From positions 427,229 to 491,228 of the forward strand of contig NZ_DAQC01000001.1 of the NCBI RefSeq assembly GCF_002502735.1: 64,000 nucleotides of DNA, given 5' to 3'. The notes under the pieces were generated by a model. That model did no database searches. It saw only the letters and a program-made list of their open reading frames with translations, and was not told where the DNA came from. Below, one piece after another: positions 50,638 to 57,635 of the stretch. Both the position numbers and the translations under genes were made by a program. Source of the DNA: Methanoregula sp. UBA64. GTDB taxonomy: Archaea > Halobacteriota > Methanomicrobia > Methanomicrobiales > Methanospirillaceae. Numbering within the stretch: the stretch's first letter is position 1; each line of letters begins with the position of its first letter.

Positions 50638-51765
50638 TTATACTTGGAACCGGTACCCGTCTTTTGGGACCCGTATGATGAACCGGAGCATTCCGGCATC
50701 GCCGTTCTCGGCTATCGAAATCCCGGTCATATCGAGGATCTCTTTGGTGAAGAACAGGTTCGGCCCCGAGGTCTTTGCAGGCGCCCAGACAAACACCGAT
50801 TCCCGCTGTTCGGGCGGGAGCCCGGTCCCGGTTTTGAGAAAGGTAAGGGTAAGTCCTTCGTCTACCTCTTCGTGGGAGAGCTGGACCGGCACCGTCATCC
50901 CGCCATGGGCATACATGAATTCCATTAAATGGGTGAGGCCCTTTTCGAGCAGGGGGTCCGAGAGGATCTCAAGCCGGTCCATATCCGTACACCGGGTGAT
51001 GGGGATAGGGGGGAGGTGCGAGATCGCATAGAGCAGTACCCCGGAAAAGTTCTGCCACCGGGGATGATGGACACCGAGTTTCTGGTAGTTCTCTGCAAGT
51101 TCGATATGGTTCTGGATATCGAGGGTGGTCCCGGCCAGTTTTTCAAGGATGGTGATCTCTTCGGGATGTTTTGCTATCTGCCTGAGCACATCCAGGTATG
51201 CCCGGACAATAAAGATCTGGCTCTTGATATCGTTCCTTGTCAGGGAATTGATCAGGTTGAGCTTTTTCTGGGTAGCCACGAGCGCCCGCTCGTACCGGAG
51301 CCGCTCGCTGATATCGCGGGCAACGATAACCCCGTACTTCTGCTGATCGATGGTCACGAAATGAATGGAGAGTTCGGCAGGGATCATCCGTCCCTGCGCC
51401 GAACACAGGGTGGTCTCGATCTTTTCCTGCGCCCCGGATTCGGCAGCATGCAACAGGAGCACCTGGAACTGTTCGCGTTTTTCCGGGACAACGAGGGCTG
51501 CAATCTCCAGGTTCGCAAGCTGTTCCGGGGAGAATCCGAGCCGGGCACTTCCTGCATGGTTTACCTCAACGCAGGTGTTCTCCGGGGTTTTTATCACGAG
51601 GATCATATCGTGGGTCTCGTCAATGAGCGCCCGGAACCGCTCCAGTTCCGATAACCTCTGCTGGAGAAGCGGGTAATAGCTTTTATGAACGGACGACTCT
51701 CCCATCCCGATGATCCGTTCGCGGAGGGATTCCCGGTCCTCCGGCTGATCAGAGGAGGGATTCAT
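50638..51765 (-). CDS. PAS protein with degenerate histidine-kinase module
   Basis: A 375-residue protein: a PAS domain (about 42-155), then a histidine-kinase-like module. At the dimerisation helix the usual methanogen motif (S/I)TRHDI is replaced by LTRNDI, so the phosphoacceptor His is N178. The ATPase part keeps the fold outline (LEILSDPLLEKGL and FFTKEILDMTGI) but lacks the N-box Asn (LTHLMEFMYAHG) and the DxGxG acid (KTGTG); the GLGL loop reads GPNLF. It is therefore likely a pseudokinase that binds a ligand or a partner. It starts 17 bp inside the adh stop region, so it is co-transcribed with the Fe-alcohol dehydrogenase. Confidence 0.85.
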   Translation of the reverse strand: MNPSSDQPEDRESLRERIIGMGESSVHKSYYPLLQQRLSELERFRALIDETHDMILVIKTPENTCVEVNHAGSARLGFSPEQLANLEIAALVVPEKREQFQVLLLHAAESGAQEKIETTLCSAQGRMIPAELSIHFVTIDQQKYGVIVARDISERLRYERALVATQKKLNLINSLTRNDIKSQIFIVRAYLDVLRQIAKHPEEITILEKLAGTTLDIQNHIELAENYQKLGVHHPRWQNFSGVLLYAISHLPPIPITRCTDMDRLEILSDPLLEKGLTHLMEFMYAHGGMTVPVQLSHEEVDEGLTLTFLKTGTGLPPEQRESVFVWAPAKTSGPNLFFTKEILDMTGISIAENGDAGMLRFIIRVPKDGYRFQV

Positions 51766-52906
51766 ACAGCGCCTCGATCTCTTCTGTTTTCGGGTCCCTG
51801 GGGTTGGTGGCCATGCAGACATCGTGCATGGCATGTCCGGCAAGTAACGGGATAACCTCTTTTTTCACGCCAAGGGATCCGAGCGTTGCCGTGATCCCAA
51901 GAGCCGTGCGGAGCCGGCAGATCTCAGCGCAGATCAGATCGCACCGCTCCTCCGGCAAGACGTTCCAGACCGGAAGTCCCATTGCCTCGCCAATAGCATT
52001 GTACCGGTCCGGTGCCGATGGATAGTTGTACCGTATGACCGTATCGAGCAGCAGGGCGTTGCATTTCCCGTGGGGAAGGTCGAGGTAGCCCCCGAGACTG
52101 TGTGCCATTGCATGGACTGCACCGAGGCTCGCATTCGAAAAGGCAAGGCCTGCATTGAGGCTTGCAAGCATCATCCCGCTGCGGAATGCAATGTCATGCG
52201 GGGACTCGACGGACGCTTCGAGGTTTTTTACCACAAGCATTATCGCTTCCCGGGCATGGAGATCGGTGAGCGGAGAACTGGCATTGGACACGTACGCTTC
52301 GATTGCATGGGTCAGTACGTCCAGCCCGGTATAGATAGTAAGATTCCGCGGGAGGGAGAGCAGGGTCTCGGGGTCGATGAGCGCAATATCGGGTACCAGG
52401 GTCTTTGATATGAGGGCGATCTTGACCATCCGGTCGGTATCGTTGATGATGGCAAACTGCGAGACATCGGCGCTCGATCCTGCGGTCGTGGGGATACAGA
52501 TCAGGGGGGGCGGGGGAACGATCACCCGGTCGACGCCTTCGAACGCGGTGATGGGACGGCCATTGGACGAGACAATCCCGATGCCTTTTGCACAATCGAT
52601 GACCGAGCCCCCGCCTACCGCCACCAGCGCAGAACAACCGGCAGTCTTAAAACAGGCCGCCCCTGCCATCACGTTTTCCGCACGCGGGTTCGGCATAACC
52701 TCGGAAAATATTTCGGCGCTTACTCCTGCCTGGAGGAGATCGTTCAGGATTTCATCGACAAGCCCGGTCTTTCTGACACCCGCGTCGGTGACCAGCAGCA
52801 CCTTTGCAGCCCCGAAGTTCTTTGCATACCTGCCGGCCAGGTGCCGGGCTCCGGCGCCAAAGACAATCTCGGGTGCAAGGAACTTGCGTAACTCTGACGG
52901 ATTCAT
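51749..52906 (-). CDS. Iron-containing alcohol dehydrogenase
   Basis: A 385-residue group III (Fe-dependent) alcohol dehydrogenase. The NAD(P)-binding loop is VGGGSVIDCAKGIG (about 97-110). Iron ligands are an Asp in GLDVLTHAIEAYVSN and histidines in AVHAMAHSLGGYLDLPHGKCNA. Substrate specificity is open. It is first in an operon with the degenerate kinase, and three inverted repeats lie upstream (52923-52950, 52978-52993, 53220-53242). Confidence 0.94.
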   Translation of the reverse strand: MNPSELRKFLAPEIVFGAGARHLAGRYAKNFGAAKVLLVTDAGVRKTGLVDEILNDLLQAGVSAEIFSEVMPNPRAENVMAGAACFKTAGCSALVAVGGGSVIDCAKGIGIVSSNGRPITAFEGVDRVIVPPPPLICIPTTAGSSADVSQFAIINDTDRMVKIALISKTLVPDIALIDPETLLSLPRNLTIYTGLDVLTHAIEAYVSNASSPLTDLHAREAIMLVVKNLEASVESPHDIAFRSGMMLASLNAGLAFSNASLGAVHAMAHSLGGYLDLPHGKCNALLLDTVIRYNYPSAPDRYNAIGEAMGLPVWNVLPEERCDLICAEICRLRTALGITATLGSLGVKKEVIPLLAGHAMHDVCMATNPRDPKTEEIEALYESLL

Positions 52907-52922
52907 GGTATCGGCTCGTGCC

Positions 52923-52950
52923 CCCGTATGATCACATGGCCCGATACGGG
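52923..52950. promoter_or_regulatory. Inverted repeat upstream of the Fe-alcohol dehydrogenase
   Basis: CCCGTAT and ATACGGG arms flank a 14-nt spacer, about 17 bp before the start codon. The location overlaps the probable transcription start. Confidence 0.4.
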
Positions 52951-52977
52951 ATTGGGGTAACCGTTTGGTGGTTCATC

Positions 52978-52993
52978 ATGGTTAATAAACCAT
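52978..52993. promoter_or_regulatory. Second inverted repeat upstream of the Fe-alcohol dehydrogenase
   Basis: ATGGTT and AACCAT arms around a 4-nt A/T centre, about 72 bp ahead of the start. It could be an operator upstream of the TATA box. Confidence 0.4.
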
Positions 52994-53030
52994 CTGAACA
53001 TGCAGCATCTATAAAAATCCGGATATTATG

Positions 53031-53270
53031 TCACGGTATTGAATGTACAGGCTGGCGTGTTTGTATACCTGGTCTAGATTGGGCAGGATCTTCAGAATCC
53101 CGGAATCCGGGCACACCCGGTACCGGCTGCGGGACTTGTGTCTCGCCGGGAAAGATGCAAAAAAATGTTGATTGACCAGAGCCGGTAAGATCCAGATATA
53201 TTACAACAATTACCTCCAGGGTTATCAATATTATAAATAACCACCATTTTGTCAAATCAATTCGAATCAT
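53031..53270 (-). CDS. Possible small membrane protein
   Basis: A 79-residue frame with one clear hydrophobic segment after a short N-terminus (WWLFIILITLEVIVVIYLDL, about 9-28), then a Pro/Gly-rich tail. I do not recognise the family. It lies between the alcohol dehydrogenase and cbiM in AT-richer DNA, and its start region overlaps the probable cbiM promoter. No ribosome binding site is obvious. Confidence 0.4.
   Translation of the reverse strand: MIRIDLTKWWLFIILITLEVIVVIYLDLTGSGQSTFFCIFPGETQVPQPVPGVPGFRDSEDPAQSRPGIQTRQPVHSIP
53220..53242. promoter_or_regulatory. Inverted repeat in the cbiM upstream region
   Basis: GGTTAT and ATAACC arms flank an 11-nt A/T spacer, about 110 bp before cbiM. 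It could bind a metal-responsive regulator; it does not clearly match a NikR site that I can recall. Confidence 0.35.
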
Positions 53271-53351
53271 TATTTCAATGGATCATAGTTGTTGCTACGA
53301 AATAGGCAGTTTTTTATAACAATAACAAAGTATCATTACTCCGGTGAAAAG

Positions 53352-54077
53352 ATGCATATTCCTGATGGATATCTTGGACCAACAACATTTATCCTTCTGT
53401 ATATTGTGATGATTCCGATCTGGCTGTACGCCGGATACTGGGTGCAGAAGCATCTCCGCTCGCGGCAGGTACCGTACCTTGCCCTGGCCGCTGCATTCTC
53501 GTTTGTCATCATGATGTTCAATGTCCCGGTCCCCGGGGGAAGCTCGGGACATGCCGTGGGCAGCGCCCTTGTGGCCATCATCCTTGGCCCCTGGGCAGCA
53601 GTCGTGACAACATCGGTCGCGCTTCTTATCCAGTGCCTCCTGTTCGGTGACGGCGGCGTCACCGCGTTCGGGGCGAACTGTTTCAACATGGGCGTTGTGA
53701 TCCCGTTTGTCGGGTTCTATGCCTATAAACTGATCAGCGGGAACTCCCCGATCACCTCGAACCTCAGGATTGCCGCAGCAGCAGTAGCCGGCTATGTCGG
53801 CTTAACGGTTGCCGCTGGTGTTGCCGGCTTTGAGATGGGTATGCAGCCGGTTCTCGAACATACTGCCGCGGGCGTGCCTCTCTATATGCCTTACGGGCTG
53901 AACGTGACGATCCCGGCAATGCTGATCGAGCATATGGTATTCTTCAGCTTTGTCGAGGCGATTATCACCGCGCTGGCATTTGCGTACATAGCGCGGAACA
54001 GTCCGGAGATCATCTTTGACTACAAACCGGAAAACGACAAAAATGCAGATGCCGGAAAAGGAGCGCCTACTGCGTAA
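53352..54077 (+). CDS. cbiM: Cobalt/nickel ECF transporter S subunit CbiM
   Basis: A 241-residue metal-specific S subunit. The N-terminus MHIPDGYL is diagnostic: the amino terminus and His2 bind the metal in this family, so the start at 53352 is fixed despite an open frame upstream. A GGTGA ribosome site precedes it. Several membrane helices follow, with NMGVVIPFVGFYAYKL and LTVAAGVAGFEMGMQP. It pairs with the CbiN-like gene next door, while the ATPase and T subunits are 2.7 kb away in the opposite direction. Confidence 0.94.
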   Translation: MHIPDGYLGPTTFILLYIVMIPIWLYAGYWVQKHLRSRQVPYLALAAAFSFVIMMFNVPVPGGSSGHAVGSALVAIILGPWAAVVTTSVALLIQCLLFGDGGVTAFGANCFNMGVVIPFVGFYAYKLISGNSPITSNLRIAAAAVAGYVGLTVAAGVAGFEMGMQPVLEHTAAGVPLYMPYGLNVTIPAMLIEHMVFFSFVEAIITALAFAYIARNSPEIIFDYKPENDKNADAGKGAPTA

Positions 54078-54093
54078 ATGAGGGGTGAAAAAG

Positions 54094-54417
54094 ATGGACA
54101 AGACCCTTAAGGTATTAATTATCGCGATGGCAGTACTCGTGGTCATCGTTCCAATCGGCCTGATTGCAACAGGAACGGCTTTTGGGGAGTGGGGCCCCGA
54201 TGAGCTCCAGGAATCAATCGGGTACGTGCCGGCCGGGCTCCAGCAGCTCTCGACACTCTGGAGTCCGCTCCTGCCGGACTATGATTTTGCCGGTGGAGAG
54301 CATGACACCCTCCCGACACAGGCACCGGGCTATTATGTCTCCGCCATTATCGGCGTCCTTCTCTGTGCCGGTGTAGGATACGTGCTCGGAAAGGCAATTA
54401 TCAAGCGGACCGATTAA
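54094..54417 (+). CDS. CbiN-like PDGLE-type small membrane subunit
   Basis: A 107-residue protein with two membrane helices (about 6-25 and 82-100). The GPDELQES stretch around residue 34 is the PDGLE motif of the CbiN/PDGLE family that stabilises CbiM. The start is ATG at 54094, set by GAGGGGTG ahead of it; a GTG nine bases upstream is an alternative. It is part of the cobalt/nickel transporter with CbiM. Confidence 0.85.
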   Translation: MDKTLKVLIIAMAVLVVIVPIGLIATGTAFGEWGPDELQESIGYVPAGLQQLSTLWSPLLPDYDFAGGEHDTLPTQAPGYYVSAIIGVLLCAGVGYVLGKAIIKRTD

Positions 54418-54533
54418 GGTCTCTGAAAAATTTTCTTTTTTTATTATGCTCTTCCGGCAGCCGGGCGTTGACCGGGTTTTATCAGATCGAAATGTCCAGA
54501 TGATCATGACAAAGTAAAAGGGGAGGCATCAGT

Positions 54534-54716
54534 ATGGCAAAAAAACGATCCGTCCCGGTCACACAACCGTCCCATACAATACTCAATGGTATACAGCGGG
54601 TTATCGATCTCGTAAATGAGAACAAGAACTGGTTTTATATTGCTATTATCGGGTTCTGCCTTTCCATAACTCTCCTCTACAATCTCGGCCGGTTCTGGGG
54701 CTGGTGGACTGCCTGA
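54534..54716 (+). CDS. Small single-helix membrane protein near the metal transporter
   Basis: A 60-residue protein with a polar N-terminus and one hydrophobic helix (FYIAIIGFCLSITLLYNLG, about 34-52). GGGGAGG lies 9 bp before the ATG, a strong ribosome binding site. The family is unknown to me, but the position right after cbiM/cbiN suggests a link to metal transport. The intergenic 54418-54533 contains a T-rich run that may terminate cbiMN. Confidence 0.6.
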   Translation: MAKKRSVPVTQPSHTILNGIQRVIDLVNENKNWFYIAIIGFCLSITLLYNLGRFWGWWTA

Positions 54717-55394
54717 TCCCGGGTATCCCGGTCAGATAAAATGCAGATATCGGGATCCGATCAATTGAAAATATGAAAATATCCCGGGCAGGAACCGCAG
54801 AATTTTGCAGGTAGAAGAACATCCTCTTTTGAGAGACTGATGAGATATATACCACCATTCCGGGGGAAATGGACTGGATACTGCTAACCAGAACCATCAA
54901 AGTAATTTAAATACGAAGCTGTCGTTTTCCATGGATAAGGAAAACCATGTTTCAGAATTTCTGCACGAGGGGGGAACGGAAACTGAGGCGCCATGGTGTC
55001 GCACGAAAAGCTGCGGCCCGGTTCGCGAAGTTTTTCTCTGTCTCCGTGATCCCCCCATGCAGACTTTTCTGGCGGTTTTTTGGTATCCCACAGGAATTGT
55101 TTGAGTCGATCGCCATTGCCGGGAAGATACACGCGGACACCCGGCATGGTACTCTTCTGCCCGCTGTTTTTATCATACGTCGGTGACCGCCGGTCCGGGC
55201 GCTGAAGTATAATCCTACACGATACGGATGCATTAGCCTGCTGTCCGTTTCGTGACAAAAAAATTGTGGCTTGCACTACATCGCTCCCGGGCTGGCGTTA
55301 AACGGACAATTGCGGTACGGGGCAGCAGGTCCCGGGAGCCGGAAAAAAAGGATGGAGGTACGATCAAAAAAACCCATGAAATGGTGATGAATGA
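54717..55394. other. Intergenic region without a confident gene
   Basis: About 680 bp. AT-rich elements near 54730-54790 and 54900-54920 alternate with GC-rich DNA. Open frames on both strands here are Arg/Phe-rich and unlike real genes. The last 20 bp carry GGTGATGAATG, the start context of the overlapping frames described next. Confidence 0.5.
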
Positions 55395-55679
55395 ATGGAA
55401 GTACCAGCAACAAACAGGAAAACTGCGGCTGGTCCGGATGCAACAGCAACCGGTGCGGCCGGAACTGTGAGTGAGAACGAAGAACTGGAATGGGGGAAGC
55501 GCCATATCCCGAGAGGACCGCCGGTGTATCTGGCGGACCGGGTAACTGAACTTCACGATATTCCCCTGGCGCCGGGCCTCTCTGCACTGCCACGCCGGCG
55601 ACCGCACCGGAAGATCGTACGGCCGCAACCGGCATGTTGTGCAGAACACGTGCCGGATGACAGGGATGATGTGGCATGA
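55395..55679 (+). CDS. Possible small protein coupled to the 55676 gene
   Basis: A 94-codon frame that ends in an ATGA overlap with the gene at 55676, with good third-position GC. The product is Pro/Arg-rich with VYLADRVTELHDIPLAPGLSALP and two adjacent cysteines, and matches no family I know. The first 25 codons overlap a separate 27-codon cysteine-rich frame (55391-55474), so only one of the two may be real. Confidence 0.4.
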   Translation: MEVPATNRKTAAGPDATATGAAGTVSENEELEWGKRHIPRGPPVYLADRVTELHDIPLAPGLSALPRRRPHRKIVRPQPACCAEHVPDDRDDVA

Positions 55680-56035
55680 CAAGGGGTCCGCTCCCCAAAA
55701 AAGCGATCGATGAGGCCCTGCCCGTTGCTCAGGCCCGGGGTATGGTTATTCTCTGCAAACCCGGCGCAGGGAGCGTGTGCGACTTTGCGATCGCGGGCTT
55801 GGCCCTGACTTCGCTTGTTCGGGTGAAACGGAGCCGGAGGATCCACTGCCCGTTGCCGGAGATAGAGTTGCAGTTTGCCGAACCGCTCGCACGGCTCCGG
55901 CTCGTGCCCGCCACAAGCGAACGGTGCCGGGAACTCTGGGTCTGCGGGCAGTACGGGACCATGCGGTTCTTCCGCGTAAATGATAACGGTCTTTGCGAGA
56001 TCAACCGGGACGGCAGACCCCTGGCGGGTACCTGA
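55676..56035 (+). CDS. Unknown-family protein, possible nuclease-like fold (paralogue of 12011)
   Basis: A 119-residue protein that parallels the one at 12011. It begins MTRGPLPKKAIDEA and has CDFAIAGLALTSLVRVKRS, where the D and VRVK align with the D and VRVR of the other protein. It then continues with LRLVP, RELWV and RFFRVNDNGLCEI. The D...VRVK block again recalls PD-(D/E)XK nucleases without a full acidic set. It is coupled by ATGA to the frame upstream. Confidence 0.6.
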   Translation: MTRGPLPKKAIDEALPVAQARGMVILCKPGAGSVCDFAIAGLALTSLVRVKRSRRIHCPLPEIELQFAEPLARLRLVPATSERCRELWVCGQYGTMRFFRVNDNGLCEINRDGRPLAGT

Positions 56036-56112
56036 CAGGTGATGACCGGCGGGAGGAAGATTCGCTGCCCCCGAAGACCTCAGTATGACGGATCCTGTGG
56101 GAGTACCTCCCG

Positions 56113-56362
56113 GATCTCTTCATTTCAGGCCCCATTTACCTCTTTTTGGAACAAAAACAAGTCATTTTTTCAAAAAACCAAGTCTGTTTCCCGGGTTTTT
56201 CATCATTTTTCCCAGAATTTATACCGAAAAATTCCGAACGGACACCAAGCGTATTCAGGCTTGTTTGGAGGGAGGATCGAAGAGGGAGATGAAGGGCAGC
56301 ACAGAGGAAAAACAGAGGGCATAAAACGGGCGCTATACTCCGACAAAAGGGAGTCGGGAACA
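56113..56362. repeat. Direct repeat, copy 1 (about 250 bp)
   Basis: It starts GATCTC with a CATTTCAGGCCCC block, and contains AAAAACAAGTCA, CACCAAGCGTATT and a GAGATGAAGGGCAGCACAGA stretch. Copy 2 starts 348 bp further on; by eye most positions match, with scattered substitutions and small indels. Confidence 0.8.
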
Positions 56363-56383
56363 AAAAAAGATCAATCCTGACAA

Positions 56384-56401
56384 GGGGTACTGCAGTACCC
56401 C
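56384..56401. repeat. Perfect 18-bp palindrome between the repeat copies
   Basis: GGGGTACTG is followed by its reverse complement CAGTACCCC. It sits between the two copies and could be a regulatory or recombination site. Confidence 0.6.
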
Positions 56402-56460
56402 GACCCACACCCTCATCCCGGATACATAGGTGTGTCGGGCCCTGAAGGGAGATACTATCA

Positions 56461-56710
56461 GATCTCATCATTTCAGGCCCCGTTTACCTCTTTTGGGGAC
56501 AAAAACAAGTCAGTTTCTTTAAAAACCAAGTCAGTTTCCCGGATTTTTTACCATTTTTCCCGGAATTAACGCCGGAAGATCCTGAACCGGCACCAAGCGT
56601 ATTTAGGCTCGTTTGGAGGGAGTGGCAAAGAGGGAGATGAAGGGCAGCACAGAGGAAAAACAGGGGGCATTTAACGGGCACTATGCCTCATGCAAGGGGC
56701 GTCATGGAAA
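56461..56710. repeat. Direct repeat, copy 2 (about 250 bp)
   Basis: It mirrors copy 1 in the same orientation with the same blocks. It ends about 60 bp before the cbiO stop. Confidence 0.8.
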
Positions 56711-56770
56711 AGTGCCCATTTTCAAATCGGGGCATCTCAAATAAAAATTGATCACAGGATCGGTACTGAA

Positions 56771-57610
56771 TTATACAACACCGGGCCCGTGCATATGATC
56801 GTGTTCCTTTGAATGGGCATGCAGGTGCTCATGAAGAAGTTTTCCGTGACGGTGCATGTGCCGGTGGATGAGGTTTGCCTCCATCAGTAAATCCAGGTTG
56901 CCCATAACGCTGGCACAGTCCGAATCAACATGTATCGTATGATCTTCCCCGACAACAATTGCCCGGGTGCTGATCTGTTCGACAATATCGAGGTCATGGG
57001 TGGCAGTGATAATGGTTTTTCCGCACTTCGCGAGTTCCTGGATGAGCTCGATCAGCCAGATCTGGCTGCGCGGGTCAAGGCCCCCGGTAGGTTCGTCAAG
57101 GAGCAGGACATCGGGATTTGTCGACAGGATCGCGGCAATGCAGACCTTCTTTTTCTCGCCACCGCTCAACATGTGAGGCGCCCGGTCGCGGAGGTTCTCG
57201 ATACCGAGCATGGCGATAACCTCTTCGGTGCGCTTCTGCACTTCCTCGGGGGGCAGGTCCAGCTGGAGCGGACCAAAGGCAATCTCGTCAAAGACCGTTG
57301 ACGAGAAGAGCTGGATATCCGGGTTCTGGAACAAAAATCCTACTTTTTTCCGGAACGACCGGTTGAATTCATTGTCCTCAAGGGTGTCGAACATCTCTTC
57401 CTTTACCAGGTTCCCGAATGCGTAAAATTCTCCCGAGGTGGGGTACGTCAGTGCATTCAGGATCGAAAGAAGCGTAGATTTCCCGCTCCCGTTCGCCCCG
57501 AGGATAGCGACCTGCTCACCGGCTCGGACTGAAAGGGTCACTCCCTTCAGTGCTTTAAACCGTCTCAGGTACGTATAGGAAACGTCACGCAGATCGAAGA
57601 TGGGTTCCAT
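56771..57610 (-). CDS. cbiO: Cobalt/nickel ECF transporter ATPase with His-rich tail
   Basis: A 279-residue ATPase. Walker A is GANGSGKST (about 37-45), signature LSGGEKKK and Walker B VLLLDEPTGGLD. The end of the protein is a His-rich stretch (about 249-274, eleven histidines in HRHMHRH, HEHLHAH and EHDHMH), apt for Ni or Co binding. With CbiQ upstream in the same operon and CbiM/CbiN on the opposite strand, it forms a CbiMNQO-type metal uptake system, split into two convergent units. Confidence 0.94.
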   Translation of the reverse strand: MEPIFDLRDVSYTYLRRFKALKGVTLSVRAGEQVAILGANGSGKSTLLSILNALTYPTSGEFYAFGNLVKEEMFDTLEDNEFNRSFRKKVGFLFQNPDIQLFSSTVFDEIAFGPLQLDLPPEEVQKRTEEVIAMLGIENLRDRAPHMLSGGEKKKVCIAAILSTNPDVLLLDEPTGGLDPRSQIWLIELIQELAKCGKTIITATHDLDIVEQISTRAIVVGEDHTIHVDSDCASVMGNLDLLMEANLIHRHMHRHGKLLHEHLHAHSKEHDHMHGPGVV

Positions 57611-57635
57611 GAGAAGCCTCGTATTTTTTTTTTAG

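Larger units (their letters stand above)
56036..56770. other. Intergenic repeat region
   Basis: No convincing gene. It holds two copies of a roughly 250-bp element (56113-56362 and 56461-56710), a perfect 18-bp palindrome at 56384-56401 and, before the cbiO end, AT-rich DNA. Short open frames in the copies are parallel to each other because the DNA repeats. Confidence 0.7.

Noticed and set aside
52907..53351. Cobalamin riboswitch upstream of cbiM
   Set aside because: I could not find the conserved core elements, and such riboswitches are not expected in archaea.
56136..56681. Parallel short frames in the two repeat copies (minus strand)
   Set aside because: The similarity of the peptides follows from the DNA repeat itself; there are no start signals and the composition is odd.
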